The notes: a model not told the origin generated them from the letters alone. A DNA stretch of 32,476 bases from Bacilli bacterium (GCA_017534425.1 JAFXWB010000061.1:1-32476); one strand, 5' to 3'; positions 15,354 to 24,801 are shown, numbered from the stretch's first letter. Numbers and translations: made by a program.

Positions 15354-16256
15354 TTAATATAAGCCTTCTTTGTATTCGCCTTTTTTAACAAGTTCTTTTA
15401 AAGCTTTTACTACGCCAGGCTTGTCTTCTTTATATGTAACGCCAAACCAAACCGAATCAGTTGAAAGAAGTTTAAGTGATGCTTTTCCTTCATGGACGAG
15501 TTCATCAACAACTGATGGAATTAAGTATTCAGACTTAAGTTCATTTCCGTGTTCTTTTAACCATTCTGGGAAGCGAGCTCTAAGATGATCAATTAAGTCC
15601 TTGTTGAAGCAAAATAAATTCATTGAAACTGGTTCATCTTCACCAACTTCAAATGGTTCACCACCCTCAAGAGGAGTCGCAATAATCTTGCCTTCTTTAT
15701 TTCTTTCAATTGATGACTCAACCAATTTTGTTAGATTATGATCATTATCTTCAAAACAAACACCACGTTTGACTGAACCGTTCTCAGTCATTGTGTTTGA
15801 TACTTTAAATGCAACATTGGCGTATTTACCAGCACTATTTTTTGGTAAAGAAGCCAAGAATTTATATGCAACTTCATAAGCATCTCTTCCATAAAAGTCA
15901 TCACCATTAATCATAATGAAATTTTCACGGATTAAATCTCTAGCAGCATAAATAGCATGTGCAGTGCCCCAAGGTTTTTCTCTACCTTCAGGAACTTTGA
16001 ATCCTTCTGGAATGTCTTCTAAATCTTGGAATGCGTATTCAGTTTTAATTATTTTTTCGACACGTTTACCGATTGTTTCTTTAAATTCTTTTTCGAATGA
16101 ATGCTTAATAACAAACACGACTGAATCAAAGCCTGCTCTTTTAGCATCATAAACAGAGTAATCTAAAAGAAAGTTCCCTGCTTCATCCATTGGTTCCATT
16201 TGTTTAAGACCGCCAAATCTGGAACCCATACCTGCGGCTAAAATTAATAGTTGCAT
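15354..16256 (-). CDS. Sugar-phosphate nucleotidyltransferase family protein
   Basis: A 300-residue cytosolic protein of the NTP_transferase fold. The N-terminal LILAAGMGSRFGGLKQM is the nucleotide-binding loop (GxGSR plus a Lys), and MINGDDFYG near residue 118 supplies the metal-binding Asp. It should join a nucleoside triphosphate to a phosphorylated sugar or alcohol. The loop differs from canonical GalU and RmlA, so the substrate cannot be named. The start ATG has only a weak AGGT upstream. It has its own promoter (16278-16305). It is followed by a weak hairpin and then the acyltransferase fusion, so partial read-through could link it to lipid or glycolipid metabolism; this is speculation. 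Confidence 0.8.
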   Translation of the reverse strand: MQLLILAAGMGSRFGGLKQMEPMDEAGNFLLDYSVYDAKRAGFDSVVFVIKHSFEKEFKETIGKRVEKIIKTEYAFQDLEDIPEGFKVPEGREKPWGTAHAIYAARDLIRENFIMINGDDFYGRDAYEVAYKFLASLPKNSAGKYANVAFKVSNTMTENGSVKRGVCFEDNDHNLTKLVESSIERNKEGKIIATPLEGGEPFEVGEDEPVSMNLFCFNKDLIDHLRARFPEWLKEHGNELKSEYLIPSVVDELVHEGKASLKLLSTDSVWFGVTYKEDKPGVVKALKELVKKGEYKEGLY

Positions 16257-16277
16257 AATCTATACCTACCACGATAA

Positions 16278-16305
16278 ATACTAAAACAATTTACTAAAAT
16301 ATCAA
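16278..16305 (-). promoter_or_regulatory. Promoter of the nucleotidyltransferase gene
   Basis: On the minus strand TTGATA (16300-16305, five of six consensus bases) is 16 nt from TAGTAT (16278-16283). The predicted transcript starts close to 16271, about 15 nt before the ATG. Confidence 0.5.
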
Positions 16306-16342
16306 GATTTTAATAAATTAACACACTATTTGAGTTTAATAA

Positions 16343-16369
16343 AAAATCCCTCGTTTTTAGAGAGATTTT
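16343..16369 (-). terminator. Terminator overlapping the end of the rsuA-like gene
   Basis: Arms 16343-16352 and 16360-16369 form a 10-bp stem with one U-G wobble valid in the minus transcript, followed by UUUUUUAUU. The upstream arm includes the last sense codons (Lys-Ser-Leu region) and the stop codon lies in the loop, so the terminator is embedded in the coding sequence. Confidence 0.85.
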
Positions 16370-17049
16370 AATCTTTGTTCTTCTTCTATTGTTAGTTCTC
16401 TATGTTCACCAAGTTTAAGATCATTAACTGTTAAGAAAGCAAATGCTTTTCTATTTAAACTCAAGACATTATATCCAAACTTTTTGAACATTCTTTTAAC
16501 CTGATGAAACTTCCCTTGATGAAGTGTTAGCTCAGCGTGCTTATCATTAATAATGATTAGCTCTGCAGGAAATGTTGGCTCACCATCCAGTTCAATTCCT
16601 TGTTTGAACGCTTCCACTAATTTTGAATCTAGTTTCTTATCTACTTCAACTTCATAGACTTTATCAACGTGGTATTTTGGGCTTATTAATTTATGGGATA
16701 AATCGCCATCATTTGTTAATAACAAAGCTCCAGTTGTATCAACATCTAATCTTCCAACAGGATTTAGCTTTGCAAATGCATACTCTGGAATTAAATCTGT
16801 TACTGGAGGATAAACATTATCAATTGCCGCAGAGACATATCCTTTAGGTTTATTGAGCAAGACATAATAAAACTCTTTGTATTTAACTTCTAAATCATCA
16901 AAAAGAACAACGTCTTTAGTTTCGTCAACGTTAAAGGAGTCACTTTTCACGACTTCACCATTAACTTTAACTCTTTTATCTTTGATAAAGCGTTTAACTT
17001 CAGATCTAGTTCCAACACCTGAGTTTGCTAAAAATTTATCTAATCTCAT
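16357..17049 (-). CDS. rsuA: RsuA/RluB-family 16S or 23S rRNA pseudouridine synthase
   Basis: Isomerises a specific uridine in rRNA to pseudouridine. The 230 residues comprise an N-terminal S4 RNA-binding domain (MRLDKFLANSGVGTRSEVKR) and the synthase domain. The latter has GRLDVDTTGALLLTNDG with the catalytic Asp, and LHQGKFHQVKRMF, typical of RsuA (16S U516). Length and the short C-terminus fit RsuA better than RluB, but site specificity cannot be fixed by eye. The ATG overlaps the GH2 stop in an ATGA tetranucleotide, so the two genes are translationally coupled although functionally unrelated. Confidence 0.9.
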   Translation of the reverse strand: MRLDKFLANSGVGTRSEVKRFIKDKRVKVNGEVVKSDSFNVDETKDVVLFDDLEVKYKEFYYVLLNKPKGYVSAAIDNVYPPVTDLIPEYAFAKLNPVGRLDVDTTGALLLTNDGDLSHKLISPKYHVDKVYEVEVDKKLDSKLVEAFKQGIELDGEPTFPAELIIINDKHAELTLHQGKFHQVKRMFKKFGYNVLSLNRKAFAFLTVNDLKLGEHRELTIEEEQRLKSL

Positions 17050-19373
17050 TTAACTTTAATGTCGATGCTCTTCTCAATGTCATCCATTTTAATTGTTACT
17101 TTTGCGTTTCCAGCTTTATTTAAAGAATTGATATAAAGTGTTAATTGTCCACCTAATAAGGTTTGTTGTTTTGGACCCACTAATTGGATTGGACCATCGG
17201 TTTCAACTTCCACAATTCTTTGAGAATATTGCATTAATGACTTGTGGGAATCAACATGTCTTAACGTTATCTTTAATGTGTCATAAGTATCTTCATTTGC
17301 AAGTTCAGTTTTATTTGGAATTACTTCTAAATCGAATTCATTTGATGGACCAAGTTCTACTTCTTTAACTTTGTTACCATCTTTAAACCCGACAAATTTA
17401 TATGTCTTAGCCATTCCACCCCAGCTTCCAACATATTTGTTCCAATAACCTACCAAATCAGTAAAGCTTACTTTGTATCTAAACATCATCCATCCTAAAT
17501 AAATCTTTGTTGATAATGGAAGATGGTTAAATCCATGCATAGCAGCATATGAGAATGTTCTAGCAATCTTTGGATAACTCTTCTTTGGGAATTTTTCTTC
17601 TTTGAATGTTTCTCCAACTATGTCATCCAATAAAATTGGAGGATGTTTTAGATATTTGAATTTATCGTTCTTTGGTTGTAACCTCTTAACAAATTCATCG
17701 CTCTTATAAACTTCTACGTAATCACAGTTTGTAGCAATATAAATATCATTAAAGATTGCCTCTGGAACATCTCCTGGTTTCATATTTGATAAAACTTCTA
17801 AAACTGGGTTCTTATCTTGTTGAGAAGCATAAATTGCCGCCGTGTATTTCTTGTTTCGATATAAATCTAAAACGCCGTGTGGGCAAATGTGGTCTCCACT
17901 ACCGAAGTCTGTGTGGCTGTGGTAATCAACAAAACACCAACCAATTGCACCAGCTGTGTTTTCATATTTGAAATTATCATCAATTACTTTAGCGTGTCTT
18001 AAAGCAACCTCGACACGTTTCCCTTCATCACTGTTCTCCTTAACTGGATCCATATGACCCATGTATTCGGTAATTAGTAATGGATGATTTTGAGTCTTAA
18101 TTGTTTTAGGTTTTGATAAACCAATATTTAATGAATCACAAACGAAATCGTTATAACCATAAATATCTTCTAAAAGCTCACTATTTTTGAAGTTTCTGAC
18201 ACCGATGGTTTGGCGATATTTATCCAATTTATGCGCGATTTCATTGGTTTTTTCGTATAATTCGTGGTCATCAACTGATTCATCAATACGAACACCGTGC
18301 GCAATTATACATGGGTGGTTTCTTTCTTTTAAAACCATTCTTCTAGCATTTTCAACACACTCTTTTCTCCATGTTTCGCTTTGTCCAATGTGCTGCCAAC
18401 CTGGAATTTCATTAACAACAAGTAAACCAAGTTCATCACATTTATTTAAGAAGTGCTCGCTTTGAGAATAATGGCTTGTTCTGACGACATTAACTCCTAA
18501 CTCATTCTTAAGAATGAGAGCATCATCCTCTTGGAGTGATTTAGATGCTGCGTAACCCATGTATGGATAGCCTTGATGTCTGTTTAAACCAACTAATTTA
18601 ACTTTCTTTCCATTTAAGAAGAAACCTTGGTTAGTGAATCTTGTTTCTCTAAATGCAAAGCGATTTTCATACACTTCTGTCTCGCCATTTAAAGTTACGA
18701 TTGTGCGAAGTTTATATAAAGTTGGATTGTCTAAATCCCACAATTTAAAGTCTTCAAGTTTATAAGAATTACCAGAAAAACGTGCTTTTTCCTGATTATT
18801 TTCATCAAATACTACTTTTTCTACGCTTATTTCGTCTTTTCCGTTTACATCATAAATAACATCAATGTTCCCGTTTAAGTCCCCATGAATATAGAAGTTA
18901 TTTAAGTATGTTGGAAGATGTGATTCTAGCCAAACTTCTCTATAGATTCCTGAGAAGGATAAGTAGTCAATTGCAAATCCAAATGGAGGGTAATCTTTAT
19001 TTTCTCTAGAATCAATTACCATCACTAAACGGTTATTGGATTTCTTAACATACTTTGTAATATCAATATCTACTGGTAAATAGCCTGAATAGAATTGGCC
19101 CAGTTTTTCTCCGTTAAGATAAATGTCAGCGAGAAACATAAATCCCTCAAAATGAAGGATATAAACTCGGTTCTCGTTATAGTTATCTACGTCAAATAGC
19201 TTCTCGTAAGTGAAAATTCCCTGATAACTTTTCTCAGAAAAGTAGTTATAAGGGATTTCTACAGGGTTATGAGGAATGTTTACCTCGCTTGCCTCTAATT
19301 TATCGAGCTTAGTTAAATACGCGTCTTTAAAGCCCTTTATAAAGGACCAAGAGAAGTTTAGAGATTGTTTCAT
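17046..19373 (-). CDS. Glycoside hydrolase family 2 protein (beta-galactosidase/glucuronidase-like)
   Basis: A 775-residue cytosolic GH2 enzyme with no signal peptide: N-terminal jelly-roll (GYLPVDIDITKYV, GIYREVWLE), an Ig-like domain, the TIM barrel beginning KLVGLNRHQGYPYMG, and C-terminal beta domains. The nucleophile Glu is seen in LLITEYMGH. The acid/base region reads HGVRIDESVDD where clan GH-A normally has Asn-Glu (GNE, or RINES in related GH2), so Asn is replaced by Asp before the Glu. I prefer ATG 19373, well spaced from AGGTGA, to the ATG 9 nt upstream, which is too close. The substrate is unknown. A TTGATA -35 (19417-19422) overlaps the T-tract of the preceding terminator; the -10 is unclear. 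Confidence 0.88.
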   Translation of the reverse strand: MKQSLNFSWSFIKGFKDAYLTKLDKLEASEVNIPHNPVEIPYNYFSEKSYQGIFTYEKLFDVDNYNENRVYILHFEGFMFLADIYLNGEKLGQFYSGYLPVDIDITKYVKKSNNRLVMVIDSRENKDYPPFGFAIDYLSFSGIYREVWLESHLPTYLNNFYIHGDLNGNIDVIYDVNGKDEISVEKVVFDENNQEKARFSGNSYKLEDFKLWDLDNPTLYKLRTIVTLNGETEVYENRFAFRETRFTNQGFFLNGKKVKLVGLNRHQGYPYMGYAASKSLQEDDALILKNELGVNVVRTSHYSQSEHFLNKCDELGLLVVNEIPGWQHIGQSETWRKECVENARRMVLKERNHPCIIAHGVRIDESVDDHELYEKTNEIAHKLDKYRQTIGVRNFKNSELLEDIYGYNDFVCDSLNIGLSKPKTIKTQNHPLLITEYMGHMDPVKENSDEGKRVEVALRHAKVIDDNFKYENTAGAIGWCFVDYHSHTDFGSGDHICPHGVLDLYRNKKYTAAIYASQQDKNPVLEVLSNMKPGDVPEAIFNDIYIATNCDYVEVYKSDEFVKRLQPKNDKFKYLKHPPILLDDIVGETFKEEKFPKKSYPKIARTFSYAAMHGFNHLPLSTKIYLGWMMFRYKVSFTDLVGYWNKYVGSWGGMAKTYKFVGFKDGNKVKEVELGPSNEFDLEVIPNKTELANEDTYDTLKITLRHVDSHKSLMQYSQRIVEVETDGPIQLVGPKQQTLLGGQLTLYINSLNKAGNAKVTIKMDDIEKSIDIKVK

Positions 19374-19426
19374 ATCATTCACCTACAGATAACAAATCTA
19401 TTTTACTATCGTTTTAAGTATCAAAA

Positions 19427-19448
19427 AAGAGGAACCGAAGTTCCCCTT
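19427..19448 (-). terminator. Intrinsic terminator of the ribosomal protein array
   Basis: A 9-bp stem (19427-19435 with 19440-19448) with a UUCG tetraloop in the minus transcript and one G-U wobble, followed by UUUUGAU after the closing A-U pairs. It starts 15 nt after the rplQ stop and closes the S10-spc-alpha cluster. Confidence 0.92.
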
Positions 19449-19463
19449 ATTTGTAAGTGTTAA

Positions 19464-19844
19464 TTATTTAACAAATTCAACAATAACCTTTTGGGCATTG
19501 TCACCGAGACGGACGCCTGCTTTAATAGCGCGTGTATATCCACCATTTCTTTCCTTATATTGTGGAGCAAGTTCACTAAATAATTTAACGACTGCTTCAC
19601 CATTTTTAAGGACAGCGGCGGCTTGTCTACGGGCGTGTAAATCTCCGCGTTTACCAAGTGTAATCATGTGATCTGCTAAAGATTTGAGTTCTTTAACCAT
19701 ACCAGATGTAACGGTAATTCTTTCGTGAATAACTAAGTCTGTCACTAAAGTGCGAAGTTTGTTTTCGTGTTTTTGTTTGGTATAACCAGCTTTAAATCTA
19801 ACACCAGCTTTACCATGTACGTTTTTTCTACCTTGTGCTGCCAT
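19464..19844 (-). CDS. rplQ: 50S ribosomal protein L17
   Basis: Large-subunit protein lying near the peptide exit tunnel. The 126 residues include [21 protein letters not shown] and [14 protein letters not shown], typical of bacterial L17, and the gene directly follows rpoA as in nearly all bacteria. The N-terminus ([17 protein letters not shown]) differs from the common MAYRKLGR form. Gap to rpoA is 2 nt, with AGGAGA in the end of rpoA. Last gene of the array. Confidence 0.96.
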   Translation of the reverse strand: MAAQGRKNVHGKAGVRFKAGYTKQKHENKLRTLVTDLVIHERITVTSGMVKELKSLADHMITLGKRGDLHARRQAAAVLKNGEAVVKLFSELAPQYKERNGGYTRAIKAGVRLGDNAQKVIVEFVK

Positions 19845-19846
19845 AA

Positions 19847-20833
19847 TTATTCTCCTGGAGCGACTTCACGGAATGAGAGGCCATTTTCAGCAAGTTTTTC
19901 CTTAACTTCTTTAAGGGATTTCTTACCAAGGTTTCTAACCTTCATCATTTCTTCTTCAGTCTTTTGTGTAAGTTCCGCAACTGTAGAAATTGCGGCTCTC
20001 TTTAAACAGTTATAACTTCTAACTGAGAGATCAAGTTCTTCAATTGGCATAACTTCAAATTTATTTTCTTCAACTTTTTCTTCTTCCTTGATCATATTGA
20101 GATCTTCAACGGTCTTTTCAAGGTCGACAAATGGAGTAAGGTTAGTTACTAACATTTGAGCGGCTAAAGCGACTGCTGCTTGTGGAAGAATTGAACCATT
20201 TGTCCAAACTTCAAGTGTGAGCTTATCAAATCTTGAATCGTGACCAACACGGGCTGGTTCTACTGCGTAGCTAGCACGTGTAACTGGTGAATAGTTGGAG
20301 TCGGTTACAATGTAACCTAATTGTTCAACTGCAATCTTTCCTTTGAGTTGTTTGTTGTTTTCTGCGGTCATATAACCACGGCTCTTACGGAGGTAAACAG
20401 TCATATTAAGGGAACCACCTTCAACAACGTGAGCAATCTCAACGTCTGGATTGACGACTTTAACAAAAGCTGGAAGCTCTAAATCAGATGCTTTAACAAC
20501 TTTTGGTCCGACTACTGAAACAGTAATCTTCTTGTCTTCTTTTGATTCATCATCGCAAACGAAGATGATATCGCGAAGATTTAAAATGATTGTGGTAACG
20601 TCTTCTTCAATACCTTTAAGTGCAGAGAATTCGTGTTGTGCGCCTTCAATAACGACACCACAAACTGCTGCGCCTGGAAGTGAAGAAAGAAGAATTCTTC
20701 TAAGGGAGTTACCAATTGTTAAACCATAACCTCTTTCGAGTGGTTCAATAACGAACTTTCCATAATTATCAGTTGCATCGATTTGAGCAACTTTGAATTC
20801 TGAACGTTCAAATGGTTTTGCAAGATTTGCCAT
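19847..20833 (-). CDS. rpoA: DNA-directed RNA polymerase subunit alpha
   Basis: Dimerising scaffold of RNA polymerase. The 328 residues contain the N-terminal assembly domain ([20 protein letters not shown]) and the C-terminal DNA/activator-binding domain ([35 protein letters not shown]). A charged linker of about 20 residues ([15 protein letters not shown]) connects them. Preceded by AGGAGGAGATAATA and located between rpsK and rplQ, the standard alpha-operon position. Confidence 0.98.
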   Translation of the reverse strand: MANLAKPFERSEFKVAQIDATDNYGKFVIEPLERGYGLTIGNSLRRILLSSLPGAAVCGVVIEGAQHEFSALKGIEEDVTTIILNLRDIIFVCDDESKEDKKITVSVVGPKVVKASDLELPAFVKVVNPDVEIAHVVEGGSLNMTVYLRKSRGYMTAENNKQLKGKIAVEQLGYIVTDSNYSPVTRASYAVEPARVGHDSRFDKLTLEVWTNGSILPQAAVALAAQMLVTNLTPFVDLEKTVEDLNMIKEEEKVEENKFEVMPIEELDLSVRSYNCLKRAAISTVAELTQKTEEEMMKVRNLGKKSLKEVKEKLAENGLSFREVAPGE

Positions 20834-20851
20834 TATTATCTCCTCCTACGA

Positions 20852-21241
20852 TTAGCCTCTTGGGCGTTTTGGTGGGCGGCATCCGTTGTGTGGTACTGGT
20901 GTTGAATCAGTAATTGATGTAACGGTTAAGCCAACGTTAGCTAAGGCACGGACTGCGCCTTCTCTACCGCTACCTGGACCTTTAACATCAACATCAACGG
21001 TACGAATACCTTGATCAAATGCAACTTTACCAGCTGCTTCACCGGCTAATTGAGCTGCGAAAGGCGTGGATTTTTTAGCACCTTTGAAGCCTAATGCACC
21101 AGCACTTGACCATGAGATGACATTACCTGCCTCGTCAGAAATAGTGACGATTGTGTTATTAAAGGTGCTATGAATGTGTGCGACACCCTTAGTAAACGAA
21201 CGTTTAATTTTCTTTTTACGGGCTGTTGTTTTAGTTGCCAT
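20852..21241 (-). CDS. rpsK: 30S ribosomal protein S11
   Basis: Platform protein of the small subunit. The 129 residues include [26 protein letters not shown] and the C-terminal [14 protein letters not shown], all diagnostic. Standard position between rpsM and rpoA. Confidence 0.98.
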   Translation of the reverse strand: MATKTTARKKKIKRSFTKGVAHIHSTFNNTIVTISDEAGNVISWSSAGALGFKGAKKSTPFAAQLAGEAAGKVAFDQGIRTVDVDVKGPGSGREGAVRALANVGLTVTSITDSTPVPHNGCRPPKRPRG

Positions 21242-21259
21242 TGTTCATAACTCCTTTCA

Positions 21260-21637
21260 TTAACCTTGTGATGCGACTTTCTTATTCGCAATTGTTTTAC
21301 GTTTGCCTTTACGGGTACGAGCGTTTGTACGTGTTCTTTGACCATGGACTGGAAGACCATGTCTATGTCTAATACCACGGTAACAACCGATTTCGCTTAA
21401 ACGTTTAATGTTAAGGGCTGTTTCTCTACGAAGATCACCTTCAACATGATATTTACCGATTTCGTTACGTAAAGCTGCTAATTGATCATCGGTTAAATCT
21501 TTAACGCGAATGTCTTCGCTGACTTTTGCACCTTTACAGATCTTCTTTGCAGTTGTGTCGCCAATACCATAAATATAGGTAAGTGAAACAACTACTCTTT
21601 TTTCATTAGGGATGTCTACACCGACTATACGTGCCAT
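21260..21637 (-). CDS. rpsM: 30S ribosomal protein S13
   Basis: Head protein that contacts the P-site tRNA and L5. The 125 residues begin [26 protein letters not shown] and contain the conserved [20 protein letters not shown] (21300s). The basic tail ends KKVASQG. Standard position after rpmJ. Confidence 0.98.
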   Translation of the reverse strand: MARIVGVDIPNEKRVVVSLTYIYGIGDTTAKKICKGAKVSEDIRVKDLTDDQLAALRNEIGKYHVEGDLRRETALNIKRLSEIGCYRGIRHRHGLPVHGQRTRTNARTRKGKRKTIANKKVASQG

Positions 21638-21660
21638 GTTTCTAATATCCTCCTAATAAA

Positions 21661-21774
21661 TTAACCTTGGCGTTGTTTGTGCTTTGGGTTTTCACAAATG
21701 ACCATGACTTTGCCATGTCTTTTGATAACTCTGCACTTTTCGCAAATAGGTTTGACTGAAGGTCTTACTTTCAT
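21661..21774 (-). CDS. rpmJ: 50S ribosomal protein L36
   Basis: A 37-codon gene found by reading the gap between infA and rpsM: starts [19 protein letters not shown] and ends NPKHKQRQG. The CxxC, a later Cys and a His form the zinc-ribbon set of the C+ form of L36. The ATG is preceded by AGAAGGAGAAAC (about 21779-21790). A small GTAGC/GCTAC hairpin (21791-21805) lies in the upstream gap after infA. Confidence 0.96.
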   Translation of the reverse strand: MKVRPSVKPICEKCRVIKRHGKVMVICENPKHKQRQG

Positions 21775-21808
21775 TTTTGTTTCTCCTTCTGTAGCCTTCT
21801 GCTACTCT

Positions 21809-22030
21809 TTAGTTTTTGTATCGATATGTGATACGCCCACGTGTTAAATCATAAGGTGACATTTCGACCATAACTCTATCGCCTGGTAAGATGCGGATGT
21901 AATGCATGCGGATTTTACCAGAAACGTGGGCAAGAATTACGATTCCGTTTTCGAGCTTAACTCTAAACATAGTGTTAGGCAAAGTTTCGATAACAGTAGC
22001 TTCCACCTCGATGACTCCATCTTTTGCCAT
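21809..22030 (-). CDS. infA: Translation initiation factor IF-1
   Basis: Binds the ribosomal A site during initiation. The 73-residue S1/OB-fold protein starts [22 protein letters not shown] and ends [13 protein letters not shown], a near-canonical IF-1. Preceded by AGGAGG; the infA-rpmJ-rpsM order is standard. Confidence 0.98.
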   Translation of the reverse strand: MAKDGVIEVEATVIETLPNTMFRVKLENGIVILAHVSGKIRMHYIRILPGDRVMVEMSPYDLTRGRITYRYKN

Positions 22031-22045
22031 TAAGTCTTTTTCCTC

Positions 22046-22795
22046 CTAGATTTTAGTTAGAATTTCATATCCATCTTTTGTAATAACGATGGAATTCTCA
22101 TAATGGCTAGATAACTTGCCATCTTTCATTTTAGCGGTCCAACCGTCCTTAAGGACGCGAACTGCGAAATGACCTTCTGCAACCATGGGTTCGATTGCAA
22201 GTGTCATTCCCTCTTTTAGAACCGGCCCGCTTCCGGCTGGTCCGTAGTTTGGAATGTAAGGATCTTCATGAAGAGATGATCCTACTCCGTGTCCTGTATA
22301 TTCACGAGGGAGAGAATATCCATGAGACTCGCAATACTCTTGTATCGCGTGACTCACATCGCCTAAGTGGGCACCAGGACGAGCATGTTTAACGCCCTCA
22401 AAGAAACTTTCTTCAGTTACTTTAATAAGACGTAATGCTTTTTCTGAACAAATCCCGACTGGGTAAGTTCTACAAGCATCGCCTACGTATCCGTTTAAGG
22501 TTGCACCGACATCAACTGAAACAATGTCCCCGTCACGGAGAATCCTTCGAGGTGAAGGAATCCCGTGAACAAGTTCATCGTTAACACTGACGCAAACTGC
22601 ACCAGGATAACCATAGTAATTAAGAAATGTAGGAGTTGCACCATTCTCGCGAATGATTTTCTCACACATATCTGCGATGTCTTGAGTGGAGATACCTGGA
22701 ACGATTTTGTCTTTAATGCCTTCGAAGACCAAGGCGACAACACGTCCAGCTTTCTTCATTAATTCGATTTCGCGCTGAGATTTAATGATAATCAA
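22046..22795 (-). CDS. map: Methionine aminopeptidase type I
   Basis: Removes N-terminal Met from nascent proteins, using two metal ions. The 249 residues carry all five ligands in context: the two Asp in VSVDVGATLNGYVGDAC, His in YTGHGVGSSLHEDP, Glu in AIEPMVAEG, and Glu in SHYENSIVI. The start codon is TTG at 22795, because no ATG is in range, the N-terminus IIIKSQREIELMKKAG is standard, and GGAGAA lies about 9 nt upstream inside the end of adk. A TTG start 3 nt after the adk stop suggests deliberately modest, coupled translation. Confidence 0.95.
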   Translation of the reverse strand: MIIIKSQREIELMKKAGRVVALVFEGIKDKIVPGISTQDIADMCEKIIRENGATPTFLNYYGYPGAVCVSVNDELVHGIPSPRRILRDGDIVSVDVGATLNGYVGDACRTYPVGICSEKALRLIKVTEESFFEGVKHARPGAHLGDVSHAIQEYCESHGYSLPREYTGHGVGSSLHEDPYIPNYGPAGSGPVLKEGMTLAIEPMVAEGHFAVRVLKDGWTAKMKDGKLSSHYENSIVITKDGYEILTKI

Positions 22796-22798
22796 GGC

Positions 22799-23443
22799 TT
22801 ATTCTCCAAGGTAAGCTAATAGCTTAGGTGTAAGTTCAGCGGAACTAGTTCCGTCGAATTCTTTAAGTAAACCCTTCTTAGCATAGAAATCTAATAAAGG
22901 TTTAGTTTGCTTGTGATAAGCGTCAAGTCTAACATTTAAGGCTTCTTCATTATCATCTGGGCGTTGAACAAGTTCGCCACCACAAATATCACAAACGCCA
23001 TCTACTTTTGGTTTGATATTGATAACGTGATATGGAGCACCGCATTTTTTACAAACACGTCTACCGCATATACGTCTCACCAATTCTTCTTTTGGAGTTT
23101 CAATATCAATAACGTGGGTGATTTCTCGACCAATTTCCTTAGTCATAACTTCTAAAGCTTCTGCTTGAGGAATGGTGCGTGGGAAACCATCTAATAAATA
23201 ACCTTTTGCACAATCACTCTTACTAAGTCTTTCCTTAACAAGACCAATTGTGACGTCATCTGGGACTAAGTGACCATCGTTAATATAACTTGCGGCTAAT
23301 TTACCAAGAGGAGTGCCTTCTTTAATGGCCTCTCTAAACATATCTCCTGTAGAGATGTGTGGAATTTCTAAGGCTGCAATAAGCTTTTTAGCTTGTGTGC
23401 CTTTTCCTGCCCCTGGTGGACCCATCAAGATTATATTAAGCAT
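22799..23443 (-). CDS. adk: Adenylate kinase, zinc-containing
   Basis: Interconverts ATP plus AMP and 2 ADP. The 214 residues show the P-loop GPPGAGKGTQ, AMP-site LLDGFPRT, and a long LID with CKKCGAP and CDICGGE, the four-Cys zinc site typical of Gram-positive enzymes. It lies in the standard secY-adk-map order, 6 nt after secY. Confidence 0.97.
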   Translation of the reverse strand: MLNIILMGPPGAGKGTQAKKLIAALEIPHISTGDMFREAIKEGTPLGKLAASYINDGHLVPDDVTIGLVKERLSKSDCAKGYLLDGFPRTIPQAEALEVMTKEIGREITHVIDIETPKEELVRRICGRRVCKKCGAPYHVINIKPKVDGVCDICGGELVQRPDDNEEALNVRLDAYHKQTKPLLDFYAKKGLLKEFDGTSSAELTPKLLAYLGE

Positions 23444-23449
23444 AAGTTT

Positions 23450-24799
23450 TTAGTCCCTTCCGGCTGATGCCTGAACCTCGTCGAATGTCTTACCAGCAAG
23501 TAAGCCATTAACTTGGTCATTAAGTTCGAGTGAGACACCAACAGCAATGATAAGTCCAGTACCACCAATGGCGAGTGAACTATTATTACCGAATAATCCA
23601 GATAAGCTAAGGACAACTGGTAACGCGGCGATGAATGTAAGTGCGAGTGCACCAATACATGTAACGCGGTTAACAACTTTCTTAACGTATCTTTCTGTCT
23701 CATTACCTGGACGTACGCCAGGAATATAACTACCGTTTTTACGGAAGTTTTCTGCTAATTGTTCTGGATCAATTTGAAGTGTTGCATAGAAGAACGCGAA
23801 TAACATGATAAGGGTAATATAGATTAATAAACCCCAAGGCATTTTCCACGAACCCATGTCATACATTTCAGTGTATGAGAATATTCCAAGCCACTTTGGA
23901 GTGTCGCTAGAAATAAACGAAGCAATAACAGTAGGAGTCATCATAATACTTGATGCAAAGATGACAGGAATAACTCCAGCTGAGTTTACCTTGATAGGTA
24001 AGAAGCTAGCACGGCTCATAGCCGCTGTTTGTCCACCAGATTTACCAGTGTGTTGGACTGGAATCTTTCTCTTTGCAAGTTCAATAAAGACAACGAATGC
24101 TAAGATAAGAATGAAGGCTAAGATATAAAGAAGGAATAAGATCCAACCTTTAATAACTAAAGGTGGCTCTTTATAAACTTCGCCTGTTCCTACCCAAGTA
24201 GTGAATGCAGTTTTAATCTTGTTTGGAAGACCTCTAACGATACCTGCAAAGATAACCATAGAGATACCATTTCCAAGACCTTTATCGGTGATTTGGTCAC
24301 CGAGCCACATAACTGTCATTGCGCCTGCTAACATAATTGTTACTATGTAAGCGTAGGTCCAGAAACCTGGATTGTTGACTGTGACATATTCACCATTTTC
24401 CATGGTTTTAATAATGCCATAAGCCTGTACTGCTCCAAGCATAAGGGTGAGATAACGAGTAGCCATCTCTGTTTTCTTTCTACCATATTGACCTTGTTTT
24501 GATAACTCGGTTAAGGCAGGAAGAACATCCTTAGATAATAATTGAATAATAATTTGAGCAGTAATGTATGGAGATACACCGAGTGCGAAGATTGAGAATG
24601 ACTCAAGAGCTCCACCGCCCAACATATCCATGAGGGCAACCGCACTGGCGCTATTCATAGCATTGCCAAGTTCTTCACCAACGGTGACACCTGGGACTGT
24701 AATCGCCGCGCCAATTCGGATGACAAGGAAAATCATGATTGTAAACATGATACGAGTCATGATTTCTTTGTTCTTCAATATAGAGGCGATTTTTTTCAT
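23450..24799 (-). CDS. secY: Preprotein translocase channel subunit SecY
   Basis: Pore of the Sec translocon, about ten membrane helices. The 449 residues start MKKIASILKNKEIM and include the second-helix region with VSPYITAQIIIQLLS, AFFYATLQIDPEQLAENFRK in the cytosolic C5 loop, and the RPGNETERYV region. The frame extends 18 nt further to a TTG, but GAGGAAATTT upstream of the ATG at 24799 supports the shorter start. Standard position after rplO. Confidence 0.97.
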   Translation of the reverse strand: MKKIASILKNKEIMTRIMFTIMIFLVIRIGAAITVPGVTVGEELGNAMNSASAVALMDMLGGGALESFSIFALGVSPYITAQIIIQLLSKDVLPALTELSKQGQYGRKKTEMATRYLTLMLGAVQAYGIIKTMENGEYVTVNNPGFWTYAYIVTIMLAGAMTVMWLGDQITDKGLGNGISMVIFAGIVRGLPNKIKTAFTTWVGTGEVYKEPPLVIKGWILFLLYILAFILILAFVVFIELAKRKIPVQHTGKSGGQTAAMSRASFLPIKVNSAGVIPVIFASSIMMTPTVIASFISSDTPKWLGIFSYTEMYDMGSWKMPWGLLIYITLIMLFAFFYATLQIDPEQLAENFRKNGSYIPGVRPGNETERYVKKVVNRVTCIGALALTFIAALPVVLSLSGLFGNNSSLAIGGTGLIIAVGVSLELNDQVNGLLAGKTFDEVQASAGRD

Positions 24800-24801
24800 A
24801 C

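Noticed and set aside
15354-16256. Naming the nucleotidyltransferase galU
   Set aside because: The nucleotide-binding loop reads AAGMGSRFGGLKQM, not the GalU form AAGLGTRFLPATKA, so the substrate cannot be assigned.
17046-17048. UGA as a tryptophan codon (Mycoplasma code)
   Set aside because: The GH2 gene ends with TGA at the expected place, in an ATGA overlap, and conserved Trp residues such as the last residue of S8 are TGG.
19405-19416. A cre-like site (AAAACGATAG core) near the GH2 promoter
   Set aside because: It shares the core with a CcpA site but has about three mismatches to the consensus, so it is not supported on sequence alone.
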